From Orobanche coerulescens (lineage: Eukaryota; Streptophyta; Magnoliopsida; Lamiales; Orobanchaceae): a DNA stretch of 64,000 nt. Positions within the stretch are counted from its first letter, which is position 1. Every line of letters begins with the position of its first letter. The stretch spans positions 146,303,001 to 146,367,000 of the forward strand of contig CM065815.1 in the NCBI GenBank assembly GCA_033398695.1. The letters run 5' to 3'. Below the pieces are notes generated by a model, which was not told the origin of the DNA, did no database searches, and saw only the letters and a program-made list of their open reading frames with translations. The translations under genes were made by a program, and so were the position numbers. Below, in pieces: positions 55,969 through 64,000 of this stretch.

Positions 55969-58158
55969 TGTAACACCCCAAACTAGGCGGCTATTACAGT
56001 GCCGTGGAACCCCAACTGGGACCCACCAGGCGAATGAAAATTAATGAATTAAATAATATAATTGTAGTATCGAACCACATTATATTACCAAATACTCCGA
56101 TGAGGAGCTTAAGTACAATACACCAGGACAATACAGAATACTAGTATATTTTATATGAAGATAAAATATACCACCCTGAATAAATAAACATCCCAAACGG
56201 AATTTGCAGCGGAAATACAAATGAAGAAAAACAAGAATGACTGAAAGGAATGGGGCTCCCTACTAGTATCACTGGGACTCCTCGCCATCAACGTTCTCTT
56301 CTCGTGCTTTTGCCTTGCCATGACCTGAAAATAATATCCCCCAACGGGGTCAGTTACACAGAACAACAATTCTCAAGGGTTGAATATACACAATTATGAT
56401 ATATCTCAATTATGAAATATCCTTAGTTATGAATTTAAGCTGAAGAGGAGCATCATAGTACACCCGTAATGTTCTGTGCAAGTGTACATGATGAGTGCCC
56501 GGACACACCCGTCCTTGTACCTAATTAGTCTGACGGAGGTAAACGTTACCGTGTGCACAGTCCAATGTATCGGTGAACCCAACACATGACTATCGTGTGC
56601 CCGACTAAAAATTCCACACATCCGCACCCGGCCACGCAATATGAACCCAGAAGGTCACACGATCAAAAGTGACCATGATGATTATTAATGAATAACAACC
56701 CGACAAGGGTCAAGAATGACTCACCGAGATGAAATATTAGTGAAATGAATGATAGCTCTTTGAAATGATTGGAACCGTCATTCCCCGTGAATGAAATGAT
56801 TATTTTGATAATTACACGTCTCAACATGATTAGTACAATGTGAATGATTATGATTTATGAATGAACAACAATGAAAAGAATGAGTATCCTTTTAACCGAG
56901 TAAGAATTAACTTACTCAACACCGGTGAAAAATGTCCTTCCACGAAGAAACGTCCTAAATGGGATGTCGGTCGCTCGAACAACCTTGAATAACACAATTA
57001 CCAACAATCCGTTCAACATACGAATCAAACACGATTATAACTAACTCAAAACGTCGATACGACTAAACTAAGTTCATTGGGGCATTATATCAAACACGTT
57101 GTAACCAATCTTCGATTCTTTACAACCAATCCTTAACTATACCAATATCAAATCCTAAAGGAGTGTTCCAAACAACAAAACATCTTCAATACACTCAATA
57201 ATCCAATATGAATATCCAAATTCGTGACTACAACGACAACTAATCGAAAAACCCCAAATCCAACTCAATATTCAAAGTGTTCTTGGATAAACCTTCAATA
57301 ATCCAATGAATATTCATACACACTCATAATCATACGTATATCTCTTCATACAACATGATTATAACGTCCAAAACATCATATCTCAACACAAAATCGAAAT
57401 CCAAGATGTTGAAGAATATTACCCTTAAAGATCCAAACACTTTGATCCGATGAACACGCGTTAGATCGACTATCCAAGCTTCACAAAAGAATGAAGATGA
57501 TGAAAACCGAACACCCAAGTGATTGATGATGAAGAATCTCTCCCTCAAGCTCCCTCTCTCGGAACAAGGTGAAGAAATGATGGAAGTGAGCTCAAAGTCC
57601 CGTCCAAGTCCTTTAAATACTGCCATGGTTACGGCCGTAACTCGGCCTACTTACGGCCGTAACATCCCAAGTCAACGGCCTTACGACCGTAACCAGCCAC
57701 CTCATACGGGCGTAACTCACCCTCGTCCAAACTCCTGCCGACACCCATACTGCCGTATCCGCACATGCCTTACGGGCGTAACTCGACCGATACGGCCATA
57801 CCCGGCCAGACTTACGGGCGTATGAAGCCTTCGTCAAAACTGCCTGGGCACCTTGCCTGCATCGTACGGCCGTAAAGCTGGTTACGGCTGTACCAGCCTC
57901 ATCTTACGGCCGTATGCCACAACACTTACGGCCGTAAGTCCTATTCGTCCGAACTATCCTAAAAACAACGAACGCATGTTACGTCCATATCCTACAATCC
58001 TTACGGTCGTAAATCACCTTCGTCCAAAACCACCCTGAGCCAACGAATGCATGTTATGGCCGTATGCCTGACTAGTTACGACCGTAACTCGCTGCTGGAA
58101 GTGACAAAAATCCGACAACTCCGTCTACTCGTTACAAACGGTGAATGATTATGATAAT
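55969..58158 (-). repeat. Tekay-2 5' LTR, truncated by copia insertion
   Basis: Matches the reassembled left LTR from TGTAACACCCC. Near 58150 it jumps from the equivalent of about 50432 to about 50515 (a deletion between GATGAT/GATTAT repeats), then the copia LTR begins at 58159. Candidate intron 56325-57422. Confidence 0.9.
57630..58090 (-). promoter_or_regulatory. ACGGCCGT palindrome array, Tekay-2 5' LTR
   Basis: The same array as 49909-50368 with scattered substitutions (for example ACGACCGT and ACGTCCAT in place of ACGGCCGT and ACGGCCAT). Confidence 0.85.
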
Positions 58159-59370
58159 TGTTGGGATAACAACCTTTATCTGAAATTGTTGGGATAACAA
58201 TGCCCGGTATCGAAATAGTTAGGATTAACAATCCCTGTATCGAATAAGTGGTGATAAGATATTTTGACAATATGCCAATCCAGCATACAACATGCAAACT
58301 GTATCGAAAGGCTGATGTGTCAACCTGTATCGAAGACCTCTTGTATATCCAGCTTATTGATCAGTACAACAAAGAAGTCTCATAAAGACTAAGTATGGAA
58401 GCTGTCTCGAATATCAATACAGTGATCCTTCCATACAGCTCTCAATAGGACAAAGAAGGAATCTTCAGTATTCGCTATAAGTCAAGTCCCGTTGATAAAA
58501 AAGTATTTAAATACTAAAGGATAAAGTATTTAAATACTGTAAGTCAGAAGATCTTCAAATCCCGCAATATCCGGATCTCAGTCAAAATGTCTGCTGTCAT
58601 AGAATCTTGCCCAACGGATAGATTTCAAACGGATATATTTCAGAGACTATATATATCTCCAGAGTTTGAAGATCATCAACTACTGAAATACTGAGAGACT
58701 GAACGACTTACAAACGATCAAGCTTACAAAGAAATATTCAGAGCAAAACAAATCTCCCAAGCTTTCTGCTATTCAGATATAAAGAGATATACAGTGCTCA
58801 AAAACTTGAACAACACATCATCAGCTTAAAGCCCAGAAAGTCATTAGCTGTTGTTCAACCTTGTTGTATCTTTGAACAAACCCAGATCAGCCCTGTGTGG
58901 ACTTAGTAATATTTGCTTCTCCCGAACTGTGTGTGAAGGAATTGTATCGAAGAAGATGAAGCTTTAGAACTTTGTGTGAAGAAGCCAGTCAAGTGTTAGC
59001 CCAAACCAATCTGTGTGAAAGGCTGAAAGCTAAGATCTTTATATCTATCTGTGTGAACGATATATTGATTGTGTGTTGTTATAATTACGTAGTTGTGTAC
59101 GCAGTAATTATAATAAACTTTTTACTCCTGTGTGGAGGACCAGTGGACGTAGAGGGGTTTACCTCGAACCACTTTAAATACTGTGTTATTTACCTTCTGC
59201 CTTACTTGTTTTATTATACTGTGATTATTGAAGTATACACTGCACATCGAGTTACTATATCCACAGCAACTTACTATTTAAGACTTCCGCTACGCACTCA
59301 GATTTAAAACAGTACAGCTTGTTGTTTAAAACACTTTCCAAGCTGTATCCAGTATACTTAGTGTCCAACA
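58159..59370 (+). repeat. copia-4 5' LTR (1212 bp)
   Basis: TGTTGGGATAACAA occurs at 58159 and again at 58188, a duplication of about 29 bp at the LTR start, so 58188 is an alternative boundary. TGTATCGAA-type motifs recur (about 58205, 58231, 58290, 58328, 58945). TATA: CTATATATATC near 58648. Confidence 0.88.
58502..58538 (+). promoter_or_regulatory. Two AT-rich palindromes 23 bp apart in the copia-4 LTR
   Basis: AGTATTTAAATACT, a perfect 14-bp palindrome, occurs at 58502-58515 and 58525-58538, about 110 bp upstream of TATA. The core lacks CpG but the spacing equals the 23-bp step of the other LTRs. Confidence 0.6.
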
Positions 59371-59372
59371 AG

Positions 59373-59384
59373 TGGTATCAGAGC
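59373..59384 (+). other. copia-4 primer-binding site
   Basis: TGGTATCAGAGC, an exact initiator Met-tRNA complement, 2 nt after the LTR end. Confidence 0.95.
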
Positions 59385-59479
59385 GGTTGATTCTAAAAAG
59401 AATCGGTCGTATTTTTAACCGAATCATATCCAAATCACTTAATTTTTTAAAATAATCTTTTTCATTCCTTTACTCTCAC

Positions 59480-60617
59480 ATGGATACATCTATGATCAAC
59501 AAAGTACCCATGTTCTCTATTAATGAATTTGATGATTGGAGAATCAGGATGGAGGCTCATCTTGCAGCAATGCACGAAGAGATAATTTTTGTTATATAGG
59601 ATGGCCCCATTAAGATCATGAAGGTGAACACGGCCGCAAGGATTGAAGGCCAAGACCATGCTGAGATGCTCGAGAAGGAGCGCGAACAATGGACCACAGA
59701 TGAAAGAAAGTGCGCCAATCTCGACAATGTGGCTAAGAACGCGTTATTTGTCACTCTTGACAAAGGCACGTTCTCAAAGTTAAAGAGCTGTAAAACAGCC
59801 AAGGAAATCTGGGATAAACTCAAGTTGATTTGTGAGGGAACTGAGCTCTCGAAAGAAAACAAAATTTCAAAACTGACTCAGCAATTTGAATCTTTTGAAA
59901 TGAAACCGAGACACTTGAGGAACTTGACCTCAGATTCACTGGTATTGTTGGTGAACTTGAAGCTTTGGGCAAAATTTATACCCAAAAGGAGAAGAATTTA
60001 AAAATTTTCAGATCTCTCTCTGCCCGATGGGACATTAAGACCACAGCTATGCGTGTGTCGTGTAATCTAAATGAAATATCTACTTTTGATCTCTTCTCTG
60101 ACCTCAAAGCTTTTGAGTATGATATTTACAGAAGAGAGAAAGCTGAAGAATCTTCTTCAAAGGTTACAGCACTAGCTGTTGTATGGAACCATCGACACAC
60201 CATGCCCAGCTCGTCGAAGCCTAGTCACAAGAATGCTGACAGTGACGACGACATCCTGTCTCAAGATGAAATGGCGCTTCTCCTGCATAAGTTCAAGAAG
60301 TTCATCAAGCAATCGGGAAAAACTCCCTACAGGCCCAAATCTGTCCACAAGGTAAGACCAAAACTTCATCTGGTGATGCTAACCTGTGCTATAATAGCAG
60401 GAAATCGGGACATTATGCAAATAAATGTCTTCATCCCAAAGTTCAAAGGTTGCCAGAAGCCGAGCAACAAGAGAGGGATGAACGAAGACGAGCTTGGAAA
60501 AACAAGCTCAAGGCCCTGATTGGAGAATCAGAAGCCTCCCCCACACCATCAAAATCCGAAGAATGTCTTCAGGTGGTAACTGAAAGTGATTCATCTGACG
60601 ATCAGTTCGAAGATTAA
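59480..60617 (+). pseudogene. copia-4 gag
   Basis: The ATG at 59480 gives MDTSMINKVPMFSINEFDDW, a copia gag start. A TAG at 59597-59599, a 1-bp loss near 59903 and a shift near 60345 break the frame. Capsid motifs continue as LEELDLRFTGIVGELEALGK and MPSSSKPSHKN. The zinc knuckle reads CYNSRKSGHYANKC, with Ser in place of the second Cys. The acidic tail ends in DSSDDQFED and a TAA at 60615-60617, where other elements of this type read on. Confidence 0.88.
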
Positions 60618-61721
60618 GCATATATGTGCTTTATGGCCAAGGACATTCTTCCAGTAAATGCATCTCATACTTTTGAAAACATGATGAATGAGTTTAAGAA
60701 CATTCAAAAGGCCCATGAGACATTGAAAAATGAGAATATACAGCTCCAACTGTCTAACCTAGAGCTGAAAGATGAAAATGACTTACTGAAAATAAATTAT
60801 GAAAATATGTCTATTGATTGTGAAACCAGCAAAGTCGATTATGAAAAACTCATAGAGAGCAACCATCAACTTGCTCATGAACGAAGTGAGGTTAAAACTC
60901 ACAATGAGAGCAAGACAAATGATTTTGTTCTACTTCAAGCCAAAGTCAAAACTCTCGAAAAATGAGAAGATGAACTTGAGACCATTCTGAAATCGTTCAA
61001 GAAATCGTCCAAAAGAATGGAAGAAATTCTAAGCACTGGGCAACATGCTCATGATAAAAGTGGCTTAGGATACAGCTCATGTTCAAACAAAGGGAAAACT
61101 AGTACAGTGTTTGTCAGGGGTGTGGAACCCATTCCTGTGTTGAAAGAAACTCCGAGTCCTGTGAAGGAACTTGTTGCACAGCGAACAGCAAAGGCTGCCA
61201 TTCCGCCACCTCAATCATACTCCAGACAGCGGAATCACCAGCCATTCAGACCTGAAAGGCGCACTCAACAGCATGCTCCCCGAGCATATCAACAGCGTCA
61301 ACAGCCGTTCAGAAGGAAGGCTGTATCCAAATACCAAAGGCCCGCACGGCAGTACTATCAGTACAGCACGCCTAGGTATTGGATACAGGAGCCCCGTTAT
61401 TCCTCGAGACAGCAGGTGTCCGCACAGTATCAACAACAGTGTTGGGAATCCAACTGGAGACCCAGAAGGCAAGCTGTTAGGCCAAAGAAAATGGATCCAC
61501 CTCCAAGACGGCACTGGTACTGGACTAATAATAATAACCCTGAATCTTTCATGCATAACAATTATCATGGTTATAGCGACTACGTACATGCCCCACATAG
61601 ATACCGCAACACTGTTCCGAATGTAACCTACAGTAAACCAATTACTGTCAGGAAAATTTGGGTACCTAAAGGCACTAACATTCATGGACCCAAAAATCAA
61701 AGGGGACCTAAATCTACCTAA
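60618..61721 (+). pseudogene. copia-4 coiled-coil and basic linker between gag and protease
   Basis: A heptad-rich segment (60624-60965, HETLKNENIQLQLSNLELKD) ends in a TGA. Then a Gln/Arg/Pro-rich region (61017-61721, with RRQAVRPKKMDPPPRRHWYW) ends VRKIWVPKGTNIHG.K and a TAA at 61719-61721, in frame with the protease that follows. This extended region is typical of Maximus/SIRE-type copia. Confidence 0.8.
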
Positions 61722-62207
61722 TCTCTTTGCATACAGGACATCCTAGAGGAGGACACCTGGTACTTTGATAGTGGATGCTCTCGGCACATGACTGGAAATA
61801 GAAGCAAACTATCAGATTTCATAGAAGGTTGCGGTCCAAAAGTTCGCTTCGGTGATAAATCTATAGGAAGAACAAGAGGAAAAGGAAACCTTCTTGTAGG
61901 AAAATTCAAAGTCACCAATGTTGCATATGTTGAAGGCTTACAGTACAATCTACTTAGTATTAGCCAATTCTGTGATAAACAATTCTCGGTGAAATTCTAT
62001 ATAGATCGCTGTAGAGTCAAGAACATCCAGACCAAAGAAGTTGTGCTTACAGGAAGCAGATCAGGTAACATGTATATTGCTGACTGGAAGCCTATGAGCT
62101 CCTCAATTCCATGCTTTGTTGCCAAAGGCACTGCAGATCTAAGCTGGTTATGGCACAAGAGGATGTCTCACGTCAACTTCAAGGCAATCAATAAGCTCTC
62201 AAGATAG
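61722..62207 (+). pseudogene. copia-4 protease and pre-integrase
   Basis: WYFDSGCSRHMTG is the protease active site. GKGNLLVGKFKVTNVAYVEGL and NLLSISQFCD belong to the pre-integrase domain, ending with WLWHKRMSHVNFKAINKLSR, the first half of the integrase zinc finger, at a TAG (62205-62207). The same frame continues on the other side. Confidence 0.88.
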
Positions 62208-62210
62208 GGA

Positions 62211-64000
62211 ATGGTAAGAGAATTTCCAAACGTGTCATTAAAAAAGGACAGCGTGTGCGGACCATGTCAGAGAAGCAAGCAAATCAAGTCCACCCTGAAG
62301 AGCAAATCCTACCTTTCAACCCAAAGAGTGTTGGAGATGCTACATATGGATCTCTATGGTCCTTTAGACCCGGTAAGTTTGGGAGGTAAGAAATACTGTC
62401 TTGTTGTTGCTGATGATTACTCCAGGTATGCTTGGACAATCTTCTTAAGTAAGAAGAAGGAAAAAACATCAAAGCTGCCCGAGCTCCTGAGAAAGCTTCA
62501 AAATGAAAAGGCATTGAGTATTGTGTCCATTCGTTCCGATAGAGGTACAGAATTTACTAACCGCTTTATAGAGCAATACTATTCGGAGAATGGGATACAT
62601 CACGAATACTCAACTGCCCGTACACTTCAACAAAATGGTGTTGCCGAGCGAAAGAATAGGACGCTGAAAGAAGCAACAAGGACAATGATTGCCGCAAGCA
62701 AGTTGCCACAGCATTTCTGGGGTGAAGCAACCAATACAGCATGCTACACTCAAAACCTCTATATCGTCAACAAGCACCACAACAAAACAGCATACGAGGT
62801 ATGGAACAACAAACCTCCGTTAGTTTCATATTTTCACATTTTTGGATGCAGGTGCTATGTGTTGAATAATGGGAAGGATCAACTTAGAACCTTTGATGAG
62901 AAGTCAGATGAAGGAATATTTGTAGGATATTCCTCCCTCAGCAAAGCTTACAGGATCTTTAATAAAAGGAAGCTGACGATTGAGGAATCAGTTCATGTAG
63001 TGTTCGACGAACCTCACCATGACCCTACAGGAGTAGAAGCTGTTACTCAGACCATCCAACAACTTTCCATCTTAGATCCACCAACTCCCATAGAACCTGT
63101 TGTTGACCTAGAAATCAACCCCGCAGCTGTAAGAATCAACGTAGATGAAGCCGATGCTGTACAAGCTGAAGCTGTATCTACAAAAACTCTCGATATAGTA
63201 CGGGATCCTAAATTAGAACCCGACCGAAGATGGTTGAGAGATCACCCGCAAGAGCTGATCATTGGAAACATAGATGCTGGTGTTTCAACTCGTAGGAGAA
63301 TACAAAGTACACAAGGAAATGTACTGTGTGCACAAGAAGAACTAGATACTGAGATATCACCATTCCTTGAATGGAAATCTCAATCCGAGCTTAAAAGACT
63401 TAACATGTGCACTATTGCTGTATTCTTAGCCCAGTCTGAACCTGTTTCTACCATAGACGCTCTTAATCATTCTCATTGGATAACATCTATGGAAGAAGAG
63501 CTTAACGGTTTCGAAAGAAACAATGTATGGTATGTTGTACCCAGACCTACGTATCAATCGATTATAGGAACCAAATGGGTATTTAGAAACAAGAAGGATC
63601 GAAATGGACTAATTATTAGGAATAAATCCAGACTAGTCGCACAAGGCTATAGACAGGAAGAAGGCATAGACTACGATGAAACCTTTGCCCCTGTAGCCAG
63701 ACTAGAAGCCATTAGGATATTCTTAGCCTTTGCCGCCCATAAGAGCTTCATTGTATATCAAATGGACGTCAAAAGTGCATTCCTAAATGGAGACCTTGCC
63801 GAAGAAGTTTATGTTGAACAACCACCAGGGTTTGCCAACACAGATGACATCGACCTAGTGTACAGGCTAAGGAAAGCACTGTATGGACTTAAGCAAGCCC
63901 CTAGAGCATGGTATAATACCCTGTCCCAGTATCTAACTGATAATGGATTTGAGAAAGGTGCTGTGGACAAGACCTTGTTCAAAATACAGGAAGGCGATGA
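62211..64000 (+). CDS. copia-4 integrase and reverse transcriptase, open to the window edge
   Basis: About 596 uninterrupted codons from ATG 62211. CGPCQRSKQ completes the zinc finger. MDLYGP (D), SDRGTEFTN (D) and [11 protein letters not shown] (E) give the integrase triad. [17 protein letters not shown] is the C-terminal region. RT follows with [58 protein letters not shown] and [13 protein letters not shown]. The window ends before the YVDD motif. All upstream breaks make the whole polyprotein defective even though this part looks intact. Confidence 0.92.
   Translation, partial: MVREFPNVSLKKDSVCGPCQRSKQIKSTLKSKSYLSTQRVLEMLHMDLYGPLDPVSLGGKKYCLVVADDYSRYAWTIFLSKKKEKTSKLPELLRKLQNEKALSIVSIRSDRGTEFTNRFIEQYYSENGIHHEYSTARTLQQNGVAERKNRTLKEATRTMIAASKLPQHFWGEATNTACYTQNLYIVNKHHNKTAYEVWNNKPPLVSYFHIFGCRCYVLNNGKDQLRTFDEKSDEGIFVGYSSLSKAYRIFNKRKLTIEESVHVVFDEPHHDPTGVEAVTQTIQQLSILDPPTPIEPVVDLEINPAAVRINVDEADAVQAEAVSTKTLDIVRDPKLEPDRRWLRDHPQELIIGNIDAGVSTRRRIQSTQGNVLCAQEELDTEISPFLEWKSQSELKRLNMCTIAVFLAQSEPVSTIDALNHSHWITSMEEELNGFERNNVWYVVPRPTYQSIIGTKWVFRNKKDRNGLIIRNKSRLVAQGYRQEEGIDYDETFAPVARLEAIRIFLAFAAHKSFIVYQMDVKSAFLNGDLAEEVYVEQPPGFANTDDIDLVYRLRKALYGLKQAPRAWYNTLSQYLTDNGFEKGAVDKTLFKIQEGD

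Larger units (their letters stand above)
40090..58158 (-). mobile_element. Tekay-2: chromovirus with insertions in both LTRs
   Basis: The left (3') LTR begins TGTAACACCCCAAAC at 40090, is split by the LARD (40340-48483) and ends GGGTATTACA at 50718. The polypurine tract follows, then chromodomain, INT, RNase H/RT, PR and gag on the minus strand to about 55474, a PBS at 55953-55964 and the right (5') LTR from 55969. The right LTR has a deletion of about 90 bp near 58150 and is then cut by a copia LTR at 58159. Its remaining end lies outside the window. TTGTT (40085-40089) is the presumed target site. Confidence 0.92.
58159..64000 (+). mobile_element. copia-4: Maximus/SIRE-type Ty1/copia, 5' part
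   Basis: A 1212-bp LTR (58159-59370, TGTTGGGATAAC...GTCCAACA), a perfect PBS TGGTATCAGAGC at 59373-59384, then gag, a long linker, protease, integrase and RT on the plus strand up to the window edge. The coiled-coil gag extension, DSGCSRHMTG protease and [13 protein letters not shown] motif suggest the SIRE/Maximus lineage. Gag has stops and frameshifts, but integrase-RT is open from 62211 to the end. Inserted in the Tekay-2 right LTR, so it is one of the youngest insertions here. Confidence 0.92.

Noticed and set aside
58972..59307. 111-codon hydrophobic frame in the copia-4 LTR
   Set aside because: Lies wholly within the LTR and leader side of TATA with no start context or domain. Not an envelope-like gene.

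Overview
The window is plant nuclear DNA, most likely from an eudicot with a large, repeat-rich genome. Host genes occupy only about 8.0-14.4 kb. Nearly everything else is retrotransposon and DNA-transposon sequence, much of it nested. No bacterial, organellar or CRISPR-type features were seen. The species cannot be named from the sequence.

Layout. 1-4738: decayed Ty1/copia element on + (gag, PR, INT, RT and RNase H remnants, 195-bp 3' LTR). 4821-6500: 3' LTR and remnant of a second copia element on -. 7266-7851: hAT-type MITE with a perfect 8-bp target duplication. 8.5-9.8 kb: two small genes on - of unknown function, possibly related. 10661-11590: intact DUF868 gene on +. 12359-14370: the 3' exons of an ELF3-family (circadian and flowering) gene on -, with a 1-bp frameshift and a second hAT MITE in an intron. 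16.1-17.9 kb: 5' part of a third copia element (+), broken by insertion.

From 17932 to the window end I see one nested stack. The copia gag is interrupted by a gag-only gypsy element (from 17932). That element is interrupted by a full Tekay/Del-type chromovirus, 21825-31730 (9.9 kb, TSD AGTGA). To its right starts a CACTA transposon (32368), cut inside its TNP2 transposase by a + strand gypsy-type element with a 3.6-kb LTR (from 35783). That element is cut by a second Tekay-type chromovirus (from 40090, - strand). The second chromovirus carries a non-autonomous LARD in its left LTR (40340-48483, TSD AATAC) and a Maximus/SIRE-type copia in its right LTR (58159 to beyond 64000).

The most interesting signal is in the LTRs. 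Directly upstream of the TATA box, most of the gypsy-type LTRs and one copia LTR carry arrays of short palindromes with core CG-NN-CG (ACGTACGT, GCGTGCGC, ACGGCCGT and relatives). Centre-to-centre spacing is repeatedly 23 bp, often in sets of four, with an 18-bp step and gaps of about 50 bp at equivalent places in unrelated families. Downstream of TATA, five gypsy-type LTR families also show the same candidate exon-intron-exon layout: a splice donor 145-230 bp after TATA, a 1.1-2.0 kb intron, and a branch-point-like CTAAC followed by a small GC hairpin and an acceptor 330-490 bp before the LTR end. Together these look like a modular retrotransposon control region. I read it by eye; the decisive tests are given with each finding.
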